Shown: positions 48,980 through 60,600 of the stretch, in pieces
Position numbering within the stretch: position 1 is the first letter of the stretch
Layout of the letters: each line of letters opens with the position of its first letter
DNA from: Euglena gracilis
Taxonomy: Eukaryota; Euglenida; Euglenophyceae; Euglenales
Assembly (NCBI GenBank): GCA_039621445.1
Contig: CP154955.1
Location: forward strand, 57,630,619 to 57,694,618
Reading direction: 5' to 3'
DNA length: 64,000 nucleotides
Notes under the pieces: model-generated
Database searches by the model: none
The model's input: the letters and a program-made list of their open reading frames with translations, nothing else
Told to the model about the DNA's origin: nothing
Translations under genes and position numbers: made by a program

Positions 48980-50113
48980 ACCCCCCCCCCCAATTTTGGG
49001 TCGCTCACCACCCGAAAAAGATGTGGTTGAAAATCAGAATTCACGGCAATAAATGACCAAAAAATTGGGCTCCACAAAGGTCAATTTTTTTTGTGACCAA
49101 TTTTTGTGACCAAGCTCAAAAATGACCGAAAAGAACGGTTTTGGTGTTATTTTGTGTCTCAAGGATTTTCAAAAAAAAACTGGAAATTTTAAAGGAACAA
49201 TTCCCCCTCCCCGGGCGGGGATCGGGCGAGAAAATAATATCCCGGGGGCCCACGCTACAATTTAAGGGAGGTCCCTCCGGGGGGTGGGAGCTCTGGGCAG
49301 GCAGAGGGGTGGGCATTTTCGACCCCACGGTGGGGGGGGGGGCAGGGTTTTGGGGGTGGGCAGTGCTGTCGCACACCCCCTAGCGCCGAAGGCCCCGAAG
49401 GCGAAGGCGCCGGGCCCGAAATTGGCCATTTTCAAGGGAAAATTGGCTTAGTCATAAGACACCGGGGGCCAAAACCGACCCGGGGGGGGGGGTGCCTGAC
49501 ATGGGCAGGTACACCATAACACAAGGCACTCCCCCCCTGGTTGGGCTGAATACAACACACACACACACACACACATGAGTGCATGCCCTGCACTCACATT
49601 GCACAGCAGTTGCCATTGATGGTTGCTGCTGTTCCCACAAATTACGTGCATTGTGTTCTGCTTGCTGTGTGAATGTTTATTTGTGCCAAACGTCCCAAGG
49701 CTGTTGACTTCATTCTTGCACATCAGGAACTTGTGATTTGCCAGCAAGGTTTGAGTGTAGGTTCATGCATGAAGGATGACATCATGGCGGTCCTCAAGGG
49801 ACAGGAAAGCTGTTTTTTTTTTTAATTTCTTAAGGAACGTCCCCCCCCCCTCTGGGCCAAAGGGCCGGCCAAGGGCCAATCCGGGCTTGAACGGGGTGGA
49901 AAACCAAAAAATTGAAAATCGCACTTTTTGATATTTTGAGTGGTTTGGCGAAGGTCCAAGGATGCCAGAATCAATCATCTTTCCCCCTTGATGTCAACCT
50001 GTTTTTGCTGAAAAACGTTGATTTTTTTTTACCATTTTTTCCTGTGGGGTTTTAGTTGAATGTGCTGGGACAGCAGCGTTTTTTTTTAAATTTTCTGAAT
50101 GACCGCCCTGGAT

Positions 50114-50150
<37 letters not shown>

Positions 50151-51150
50151 GCGTCATTTTCTGTCATGTATGTTTATCTTGACCCTCCAAAGTCAAATCT
50201 TGAGGTGAACAGACACTGAACTCTCGAGAACTCCCAAAACTTAGCACCTTTTTGATGAAAAACTTCAAAATACAAGTTCACTCAAAGTGGTGAGGTTTTG
50301 CATTTTTCAAAGCCGAGTTTAGACACATTGTTGTTTTGAGTTTTCTGTAATTGAGCAGGCATTATAATACACAAGAAGCAAGCTCCTTTGTCTTTCTGTT
50401 GGACTCACCGTTTTCTCTTTTTCGATTTTTCAAGGTGTTCCAGGGGAGTGTTTCCAAACCCCCCTAAAACTGCCATAAATTTCCAAAATCGGCATTTTGT
50501 CGAAATGCCTAAAACTGACCCAAAACAACCTAAATTTTTGTGTCAATGTTACCCCCCCCGAAAAATTTGAGCACAAAACGGTGAGGTGTTGCAAAAGGAA
50601 ACCCGAGTAGCTCAAACATGCAAAAAATGAATTTTTTTTGGGCAATTAACGCCGCCTAAGACGAAGGGTCTTTTTGGCAGTGTTGTCCATTTCCCTCCAA
50701 TCACTGGCCCTCCGGACCAGGCTTGCGCTTAGTCGGGTGCCTACCCCACGGGGGGGGGTGCTAGGGGCAGGCACCCCATAGCACCCGATCCGACCCCCCC
50801 GGGGGGGGGGAGGGTTTTGGGGGGTGCCTGCCCCTAGCAGGCACCCCCTTCCGACCCCGGCGCCGAAGGCGCCGGGGGCCCGGAAAAGGCCATTTTCAAT
50901 GAAAATTTTCTGGGTCCGGCCCGGACCCCTATCCCCCCCCCGGGGGGGTGTGCCTGCTAGGGGCAGGCACCCTATAGCACCCAACCCCCCTCCCCCCCCC
51001 CCCCCGGTTGGTAAGCACAAGCATGCTCCGGACTCCTGCCAGGTTCAAAAATAGGTGAGCAGCTTAGGCTGATCTGGCTCTTCTTCACCTGCCAAACCAC
51101 GTCCCCTCCCGGGGGGGGGGGTCCGGCCGCTGTAATTTTGGGAAGAGATG
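48980..51150. other. Elements with C/G runs and GTGCCTGCC hairpins; no gene
   Basis: TGCCTGnC-GGCAGGCA-type hairpins beside C/G runs occur at about 49488-49520, 50755-50850 and 50945-50985. CGCCGAAGGCGCC cores lie at about 49383 and 50855. (CA)n tracts are at 49553-49576 and 50107-50150. Coding-like frames here follow these repeats. Confidence 0.55.
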
Positions 51151-51754
51151 TGGTCGCGGTTAACTGCCTACCTCCCCCCCTTGTCGTTGACACGGTGTGT
51201 CGTTGACACCCCCCCCCCCCGTGTCAACGACACTTTTCTGGAACACTACCTATTGAATCACAGTGACATTGACATGGCGTGTCGTCCCCCCCGTGTCAAA
51301 GGCACTCTCCTGGAACATTGGTGTGTCAACGACAAGGGGGGGGGGTAGTTTTTGTTTTTATGAAGAAGAGATGCTGCCCTTATAGATTATGGAGGGGGCT
51401 GAATGGGGAATACTGTTTTTAATGTTCGGCGGTTATCTGCCTAAAGGAGGAGTGGTTCTGCACAGAGCTGGTCCTTGTGTGCTTGCCCCTGGTTTTCTGG
51501 CTGGTTTAAGAGCCTGTGGATGCTGTCCTCCGCACTGGGCTATGCACCTGTGCTACGATTTATCGTTTAGCAATGAGGGACGATAGTGGGACCAGGAACG
51601 CGCAAGGGAGTGAGGCATGGTTGTCTGCTATCCAGAACAGGGGGAGTGGGAAGCGGTTCAACACCATTCCGGCTGTCAAAAGTCAAACCCAAAGTCAAAG
51701 TCAAACCCAAAGTCACGCAAACCTTTGGGTTGATTTGCCCAAGATTGAGCACAC

Positions 51755-51800
51755 ACCACACAGACACACACACACACACACACGCGCGCGCACACACACA

Positions 51801-51880
<80 letters not shown>

Positions 51881-51915
51881 CACAACACACGCACGCACAC
51901 AACACACGCACGCAT

Positions 51916-51970
<55 letters not shown>

Positions 51971-52335
51971 CGAACACAACACACGCACGCACGCATGCAC
52001 GCACGCACGCACGCACGCACGCACGAACACAACACACGCACGCACGCACGCACGCACACACGCACGCACGCACGCGCACACACACACACACACACACACA
52101 CAACACACACACACACACACACACAACACACACACACACACACAAAACAGACACACACACACAACACACACACACACACACACCCACATGCACACGTACA
52201 CCCACACGCACACGCACACGCACACGCACACGCACACGCACACGCACACGCACACGCACACGCACACGCACATGCACACGCACGCACACACACACACTCA
52301 CACACAACACACACACACACACACACACATTTGTG
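51755..52335. repeat. Compound (CA)n / (ACGC)n microsatellite
   Basis: About 580 bp of CA repeats, then ACGC repeats with ACAC-AACACAC and ATGC interruptions, then CACACG. All six frames remain open as His/Thr/Ala/Arg or Val/Cys/Arg repeats up to 289 codons; none is a gene. Confidence 0.97.
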
Positions 52336-52339
52336 GGTT

Positions 52340-54080
52340 GTCGTTAAGTAGCCTAATTATTCAGTTCCAAGCTCTCTGCTGTTGACACGGCTGGGCCCTG
52401 CAAAACTGAACCTGTCGACCCCTACTGACAAGGAGGAAATTGGAATGTTTTCGTTTGAGGCAGTGCAGAAACAGAACGCAACTTTTTTGGGAAGCTTTTG
52501 CAAGACATTTTGCAGGCGGATCTCCGCCCGCGTACACGAATGCATGAAATATGAAACGTTAGAAAGCTTGATACACAGCTGCCAAGGATGAGAGGGTGGT
52601 GCTGCAGTGGTGTGAGCGCAGCACACACGGCAAATGAACGATATGGGTGAATTGGGGATCTTTCAGGCTCTGCAGAAACACGCGCAGAAGGGTTTGGGAA
52701 TCGAAAAATTTCGTGTTTCTGGATGACATGTGGGAGCGGAGCTGGGAACGCACTGAAACCTCCAGAAGTCCGTTATCTTGAACAGGTTTGGGGGAGGGGG
52801 AGGGGGGTTATGAGACGTTAATGAACGGCAGAAGTAGGCAGTTATCTGCCTACTCTGGGTCTCTTTTTGGACGGGTTTCTGTGCAGAAACCTGCATGGAG
52901 CTTGTTGCTGTCCCGTTGGGTTGTGTTTGTGATGTCTTGATGTCCTGTTGTGCCTGGTGTGTCAGTGAGGCGCGTGGACATATGTTTGAAGGTTGGGACG
53001 GACAGGTTGGAAGGGAGCTGTAGGTGCTGCGCTGGACAGCAAGTGCTGGAGCAGGCGGAAACCCGCGTGGTATTTGAGCAGAAGGTGGACACCCTCCTTG
53101 CCAATGAGGAAGCGGACATGTTCTCCCTGGCTGGTGGTGAAGACATTGTCTGCAGAGATGGCAGTGGAACGTGTGTGTCAGTTACCAGGCTGGGTGTGGT
53201 GTGGTGGACCTGCCATTCAATTGCTGTGCTGAAAATAGCCAAAAAAGCCGAGATTTATTTCTCAGGAAGAACAAAACCACCCAGAGCCCTCCTGGAATCC
53301 AACAGCATGGGTGGTCCAAAATTAGGATTCGGGGATAGGTGTTGGAGAAAGTCAAAAAACGGACAGAAAAGCACCTATCCCAGCAGCTGGTGGCGGCAAT
53401 CGCAAATTTGGGGGGGGTTTGAAAGACGTCCTCCAAATTCCGATCTTTTTCATGGCCTTTTGGATGGGTTCTTAAGAGAGTTTTACAGCATTTTCCCTTT
53501 GAAGAGGAGCAGTTTTTCCTGAATTCAGACAAGATGCATAAAATCCCTCTTTTTTTCTGCCTCTTCTGCTTTCGGGCCCGGCAACATGCCTCCAGAAAAG
53601 GCAACAGAGGTCTGCACACTTAGAAAACCTATGGAAGGGGGGAAAATTGGAAGGCGGTCGTTCTCAACTGGCGACAGGTCGTCGTTTGACCCAATGCAAA
53701 TGGCTTCGATCCCTGTGACCCCTCTCACACAAGTGTGTCCGGTCCGTTTCGAAACTTCCCCTGCTCTGAGTGCACAAGCTGAAAGGCTGCCGTCTGTTTT
53801 CGTTTGGCGAATCCTCACTTGTGGAATCTCCTCTCCCTGGTTTCCACCTCACACCCTTCGCAACACGCCAGACACCAGTCTGCAAACAGCCTGTCAGCCT
53901 GGCAGAATCTGTCGTCCATATCCTCCAACCTTTTTTGTTCTGCCCACCCTTAACACATCCAGGGTTTCCTGCCTGATTTCTCTGATCTCTGATCTCTTAT
54001 TAATTGTATCTCTGCCTCTCTCCATCTCAAGGCTGACAAGTCACCTGTTGGCCTCCTGAGCGGGTGCTCTGTATTGTCTT
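52340..54080. other. Unassigned frames between palindrome sites
   Basis: A plus frame 52950-53522 (190 codons, with ETRVVFEQKVDTLLANEEAD) and overlapping frames on both strands at 53525-54060 have balanced composition, but no domain was recognised. The block lies between copies of the GGCGGTTAACTGCCTA palindrome, so it may be the cargo of an unknown element. Confidence 0.25.
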
Positions 54081-54890
54081 TACGCGGATAACTGCCTACG
54101 TCATCTCTTGATCCCCACCCAACCACACGCTAATTTGTCAATGTTTTTTTGAAATTGATATGGGGTTTTTTTCGGCGGTCAACTGCCTAAAACAAAATTG
54201 TTAGTTGGTAAAAACATTTTGTGGTTTTTGGTTCATCCCAGGTGCCACGAGAGCATTTCATAAGTCATTTCTCCTTTTTTTTTCGTTTTTTTGGGGGGCC
54301 GTTTTAGACATGAACCATTTTCTTTCCATGAACCACAAATTGGTGGCAAAGGCAGGATATCATCGGGTGGGACCTACCCACGTCGTCAGGGAGTTCCCCA
54401 GCTACCGTCGGGTCACTGAAACCCCTACGCAGAGACCCCAGCAGGCGACGGCGTCTGGCCAATGCCGGCCTTGACAGAGGGGAGGGTAGGGAAACACCAT
54501 CAGGACACCACCATCGTTTATTACTCATTCCAGACGAAATACCCTCCCACACCAACACACAACAGGCGGATTCCCTCCTACAAGTCATCATAGGCGGTAC
54601 AGGTGTATCGTATGCGGATATCCGCCAAAACTCAAAACTTCAACTTCGTTGCTCACACAAAAGACACCATTCCATGCCACCTCTTGTTTTGTGTTGGGCG
54701 GTTATCCGCGTACACTTGTAGAACTCATTCATTTCTCAAATCCTGTGAATAACATATACCACAGAGACACAGCCTCGTGCCACACCCATTCAAAACCTGT
54801 GTTTTTTTTGCCCATTTCAAATGGTTCTGATATACCCCAAAAAGACATAATTCACACAGTCGGAAATGGTTTAGGCGGTTAACCACGCAA

Positions 54891-55605
54891 AGCAGCGTCC
54901 GGAAAATCAGGCCAAAGCTGCCCACACACCTCTGGATCTGAAATTTTGTTTTGAAAACACTTAAAAAATGTCAAAGAACACAAGAATCGGTGGGCAATTC
55001 CACAAACCTATCTTTGTGTTGGACTACCTCTGTATTTGCTCACCAGTAGCTCCAGGGGTTTCATATCCCCAAGGTATATGCCAATGAAGGTTTTTTAAAA
55101 TGTCATTCCCCAAATGAACCCAGAGCTTGCTCCTTTGGGTCGGTCGGTTGAGGTATTTTAGTCATATTCCTTCGGAGACTAACTTGTGTATTTTTTTTTG
55201 ATACGGGATGGTTCCTTTCTGCTCGCACACCCCCACTGCTCTGTGTATTTGCACACGCCATCTTTACATCAAACTCTGCCACACATTGACAGAAAAATGG
55301 ATCATCGGTGTGGGATTGTCAAAGGGAGGTTTATTTGTGAAAGAACGTCCAAAAATGCACTCTTCAATTGTGGAGTAACATGCTTGGTTGCAGGGCAAGT
55401 TTAGAAAATGTAGTTTTGGGAACAACTGTTGAATGAAATCCATGTTGGAGAAATCTGTTTGAAATGACTTTCATTTTGCCTTCATTTTCATTGGATCCCC
55501 CTCCCCCCCAAGGAACCTGTTATTTGAAGCCTTTTTGTGTTCCTTTGCGATTGTGCAAAGCAACAAGCCAAGCAAGTGTTAAGCGTGAGATTCAGCCACC
55601 TCAGA
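54891..55605. other. No recognisable gene
   Basis: AT-balanced sequence with short frames only and no obvious repeat termini. Confidence 0.45.
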
Positions 55606-55607
55606 TA

Positions 55608-55840
55608 CCCCCCCCCCCTAATAGAAGCACGGGGCCGCTACAAGCGCAGGGTCCAAATAAAAGCGCACCCCCCCCCCCGCCGCCAAAGGCGGCGGTCCGC
55701 TACAAGCACACCCCCCATTTTGATGGGATTTCTAAAGGAAATCAACAAAATCCGTGTACGTAGGGTCCAAATAGAAGCGAACACCCTGCCGCCAGGGGCG
55801 GCGGTCCGTTATAAGCGCACCCGTGCTTGCATTAGGGGAG
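55608..55840 (+). mobile_element. AATAGAAGCACGGG MITE, copy 1
   Basis: Starts (C-run)CTAATAGAAGCACGGGG and ends CACCCGTGCTTGCATTAGGGG. It carries two GGGTCCAAATAnAAGCG blocks and two GCCGCC..GGCGGC hairpins. Copy 2 at 62173-62408 matches it over the full length in the opposite orientation. Confidence 0.88.
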
Positions 55841-57488
55841 GGTTTACCCCGCCACAGCCCTCAATTTCATGCTGTAAGCACTACAGTGTGTTTCATCTGT
55901 CACAGTGTCGCGCCAGGAAACTTCCAGTCAACCTCTGGTGGCAGGAAGTTGTCACCGGACAAGTCAGCAAAATTCAGGTAAATGGAGCGAAAATATCCAA
56001 TCTAACCAACCACCAGGAAAAAAAACAACTTCCTGGGCCAAGGCAGAGGCTGCGACTTCCAGAGTGGCAACCACATCAAAGGCCACAGTGGGATGATGTG
56101 CCCATGACTCCTGATGGCCTCTTATGTCGCTGATCTCCCCCCTTTCTGCAGGTCTTCACACACAGAAATGGCCCTCCTCAGTTGATCCACACTGTCGGTG
56201 GAGGCAGCCAGCGACAAGCCGTGGAGTTGGACTGCAGCCATCCCTGTTTGTTTTTTAAACGAGAACTTTCCTGCCTGCCTCCTCTTGTCATGCACCGCAT
56301 TCCATGCACACCCTGGCTTTCCCAATGGCACTGCACTGGAATGGAGTTGACTTAGGGTAAAGAATGAGATCCTGAGAGCCCTCAATAAATACAAAATCGA
56401 CCCCCCCCCAATTGAAACCTCCCAACAACCAGAACCGCTGGAGACAATAAAAAAGCATTGCAGTTTATCAAAAGGAACTCGTTTCGGCGACGGTGAAAAA
56501 ATCTCTTTTTGTTGGATCTGAGACAAGAGAATTTGAATTCTTTCATGTTTCTGATGATGATGTTTTTGTTTCTTGGGACAGAAGAGCGAGGTCTCTCCAG
56601 AAACCCTGGAGTCTCCCAACATCCACCTTAAAAAAGACTTGGGTCTTTTATTCTTTTGGGGATAGGTGACCCCCAGTGAGTGCCTTTTCTTTTCACTGAT
56701 GTGGCTAATCTCGCACTTAATTGTTCTTGTCGTTTGCTCTATTGTAACCCCCCCCCCAAATAACACCCCCCCCCCCCCCGGTGTGTTATTTGGGCACCCG
56801 AAATGGGGCCCCAGGGGGGGGTGTTATTTTGGGGGGGTGTTATTTGGGGGGGGGGGTGTTATTTGGTATTTGGGAGGGGGGTTTACAAATTCTACTTCCT
56901 GCGATTCAGGTGTCTTGTTCCATGCCGGCCCTCTGTATGTGGATTGCCACCATTTTCTGGGGTTGAAACCTGGAGATAGGCAAAATTTTGGTGTTTTTTT
57001 GCCCTCTGCAACGTGACTCGAGGTTTTGTCTCCTCCCAGTTTGACCAACGCACTACGAAACTACCCAACATACACAAAACCCTTGCCTTGCCCCCCCCCC
57101 CCATTTCCTTCCACGGCCACTGTCAGCGGGTGTGTTACAGGCTTCTTTTTAAGTTAGAAGACCCCCCCAGGGGGTGGGTGGGTGTGTCTTGGCGTGCCAG
57201 GCCAGAGGCCCGGGTTTGGGTTTCGGTGCAAAGCGCCGAGAATCTTTGGGAGATGGCCTTTGATGGATCGATCTTTTATTGGGGTCCCCGACCCCCCCTC
57301 CTGGGGGTCCTGCCCCGGGTTGGGTGGGTGGGGGGGGGACCTTCTTTTACTTTCTAAAGCCTGCAGTGCGCTGTGGAAGATTTTTAAAGTCAGCTGCAAA
57401 AAGGAGTGCCTTTTTCTCAACACAATAAACGTAACATGTCTGTGTGTGTGCCATGTGTTTTTTTACACCGCCGCTTTTTTTTTTGAAG
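55841..57488. other. No gene; AATAACACCCC module at 56745-56880
   Basis: The module has AAATAACACCCCCC on the left and GGGGGTGTTATTTGGG repeated three times on the right, with GGGCACCCGAAATGGGGCCC between. The rest has frames without recognised domains. The segment 57165-57310 (GGTGGGTGGGTG, TGCAAAGCGCCGA core, GGGTCCCCGACCCC) resembles other MITEs. Confidence 0.5.
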
Positions 57489-57678
57489 GTCCACGTGCAC
57501 CACCCAAGCATCACTGTGGTGTGCGGTTCAGCCCAGCCCAGCCCCAGCGTCGGCCCCGCTGCCCGTCCTGATCGCCGGCGCGGGGCCATGCGGGCTGCTG
57601 GCGGCGGTGGTGCTGCGGCGCAGCAACGTGCCGGTCATTGTGTTCGAGCGGGCGCCGGAGGAGCGACACGCCCACGAT
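57489..57678 (+). CDS. FAD monooxygenase exon with GxGxxG loop
   Basis: Encodes ...PLPVLIAGAGPCGLLAAVVL, then RRSNVPVIVFERAPEERHAHD. The GAGPCG loop and the acidic residue closing the second strand (VFE) are the classic dinucleotide-binding signature of FAD. An acceptor-like TTTTTGAAG lies just upstream. No clear GT donor follows HAHD, so the 3' border is uncertain. Start methionine not seen. Confidence 0.85.
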
Positions 57679-60600
57679 GGGATGCATGAAGATATCAGCA
57701 TGCACCTCCCCCCCTGTCCTCAGGAAATTGTCACCCCCCCCCTCCCCCCGAGACCTTCCACCTGGGCTTGCACTCACTGATTGGGGCCAAGGTGTCATGG
57801 TATTAATGGTATTCATTCTGCATCACGCAAAAAATCTTTGCGTGTCCTAAAAATGACCCAATTCTGACCCAAATAGGTTTCCCAGGTACAGGTCAAGCAA
57901 AAAAATTATTGAAGTGAAATTCATGGGGAAAATAACATATGGCAAAATAAATAGTTTGGTGAATTTTATTTTTTTGAAAAAAACTTAGCTTCCAGTATTT
58001 TCCCCCGTATTTTTTCCCGTATTTTTCCTCTCCATTTTCTTTGGGCTGTTGAAGCACTGCGATGTCTCCCCTTTCCTGTCCTTTTCCAGCCCAAACACCC
58101 ACCCCTCCCTACACCCCGTTGTGTCGCCTCTGCTGACATCGGGGCCGGGTACGACTTGACACCCACCACGCAAACCCAGCTGAAGCCTGCTACACCCATT
58201 TTGCCCGCCTTCGTTGCTCTCCTTGGGAGGGAATGGGATGATGGGAACAGGGTAGGAGGGAAGCCACTGGGGTGTCCATTGACCCTCGCTCGACCCCAGT
58301 TGTTTACCTTGCATACTTCACGACTGGGCGGTTGCGGGTTCGACTCCTGGATTGGCGCAAGTTGGACCGCAGCCCCGGAGTACTCAGCTGCCAGGGAGAT
58401 CTTTCAGCGGCTCGGCATCCCAGAGGAACAGTGCTCAGGGCTGTATGGGTGGCTTTGCAGCCTGAGGTTTGTATTCTCCATCACACGCGTTTTTCGTTCT
58501 GTTCCTCATTTTGGTGGGCCAAACAACTCTGTCATATTTTTAGAGGATGTTCGTATGATGTGCTGGCAAACGGGCTAGCTAAAAATTACTTTTCCTCAGT
58601 TGCAGCAAGTATTTCTGGGGGGGCTGGAGCTGGGGTTGGATGGGCCCTCCCCTCTCCCCCATACTGAGGGATTCCATTATTTTTGTTGCAAAGCGCCACT
58701 TTTCAACCAATTCTCAACCCAAATTCTGAATCAATTTTCAACCAAGATGACCCCGAAAGTGATCCCCCCCCCTCCAGTGGGTGAACCCCCCCCCCAAAAT
58801 AAGACCGAGGGTCCATTTCATGGGTCGGTTGCTGGAAAGCCCGAGGGGGGGGTCTTATTCATGGGGGGGGGGTCCAATGTCCAAAAACGCCCCCCCAAAA
58901 TACCAATTTTCAAAAAATTCGACGCTTCGCGCCAGACAAATAGGAGAAAATATGCTGAATCGTGTAGAAACTGTCCCAAAATGGCAGATTTACCCCCCAA
59001 AAATGTCCTATTTTTCAAAAATCCGGTGCTTCGCGCCGGCAGGGGGTCTTATTTATGGGGGGGGGTCCATTTCATGGATTTTTCCTCGGACCGGCCAGGG
59101 GGGGGGTTAGGTGGGTGGGCGGGCGGGTGAGTGCTGCCACCGCTCAGCTCAGCCCAACGGGCCGAATCATGTTTTTGGTCTGCAGCTGCCCTCCTTGGGG
59201 CCAGCCCAAATTCCCTGGCGATATTGTGACCCGTACCTCGGCATGACAATCCTGACCCTTGGGGGCCGACGCCTGCGGCATCTTCGGCGGGAAGCCTGCC
59301 TGGATTGTAGGTCTTTTGGGAACACATCAAGTTTTGGGGGGGGGTTGATTAATGGACTCCCCCGTTGCATTACTCTATTTTTATGTACTCTGTGCTCTTT
59401 CTTTTGTAGTTCCAAGACCAAGAACCTGCCCGGGACCCAAATGGGCGAAATTTCACTTTCCCCTGCCAAGGCGTTTGAGTCGGCTCATCTGAAAACAAAT
59501 GCAACGTCCCCTTGTGGCAACTTTCCACCCTCACAAACACATGAACATTGGGGGGGGGGTTGCTGTGGTGTGAGCTTTTTTACCCCCCCCCACCACCACC
59601 ATCGTCGTCGTCGTCGTCGTCGTCATTATTATTTATTTATTATTTTGTGGTTACCCCACCAAAATATGACCCGGGTTTTATTTTGGGGTGGGTTTTTATG
59701 ACCCGGGTTTTGGGGATGTATTTGGGGGGTAGCTCTCTTCGGTCAACGTTTCAAAAGGCCAAAGTTCTTCCTCGGGGGCCTGGCAGGCGGGCGGGCCCGG
59801 CCTGGCTCACCGCCCACAACGTCCGCATCAAGGCCGCCAGCCGCAGCGCACTGCAGCGCTGGGCAGGGGGCGGCCTGGGGCGGGGAGGTCCGCAGGGCCG
59901 AGCACGAACTCCGGAAACCGTGTGGGTGAACCCCTCCCACCTCGTGGGTGGGGGGGGGGTCGGCCCACAGCCTTCCTGAGCAGTCCCCCCCCCGCCCCCG
60001 CCGCGACCAAAGATCCATTGCCATAGTTTTTTTGCTGTGGTGGTGTTTGCGGCCCATCCTGTGTGTGGTATGCCATCCACTTGGCATTTTCCACGTGTTT
60101 TGAGCGGATTTTTTTCCTGCATTTTTTTTTCAAACTCGCGTGTGGTTGGAGGGGGCTGTTGTGGAATGGGGACATTCCTTGCTAGATGCTTGAGTTTCGG
60201 GTAGGGTTTAGGTTTGGTTCACGGTGAGGGTTAAAACGCCCCTGTGTATAGGAAGCCTTTCGGGACTTTCGAGGTAGGCTGTAGTGGTCGGGGCCCCATG
60301 AAGGATCCCCCCAATGTAAACCCAGGTGTTATTCCTTGGCCCATTGCTAAAACTTCAGAGTAATATTTTTTCTTTGGGAGGTGTGCTTATTTTGGATTTT
60401 CCCCTTCATTGATCTGGGTGCCAAACGGTAGACTGGGGGGTAGTGGGTAGTTGGCCGACTAAAAAGACACAATTTAAAAAGACACCAAAAACTTTGCTTT
60501 GGCATTTTGCGCTATGTGTGAACTGGTGAAAATTTTTGACGTCGCAACGTCGCAATGCCTTTTTGGTCTCAAAAATTGCAAATTGTCAAAATTTTCATTT

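Larger units (their letters stand above)
51153..54890. repeat. Dispersed palindrome GGCGGTTAnCTGCCTA (about eight sites)
   Basis: Sites: 51153 (GTCGCGGTTAACTGCCTAC), 51426 (TCGGCGGTTATCTGCCTAAA), 52834 (GTAGGCAGTTATCTGCCTAC), 54081 (TACGCGGATAACTGCCTACG), 54172 (TCGGCGGTCAACTGCCTAAA), 54611 (TATGCGGATATCCGCC), 54696 (GGGCGGTTATCCGCGTAC), 54871 (TTAGGCGGTTAACCACGC). All are near-palindromes about a TTAAC/TTATC centre. I did not see them elsewhere in the window. Function unknown. Confidence 0.7.

Noticed and set aside
51516-52385. Open frames of up to 289 codons on both strands (His/Thr and Val/Cys/Arg repeats)
   Set aside because: All six frames are open because the DNA is a (CA)n/(ACGC)n microsatellite; no complexity or domain.
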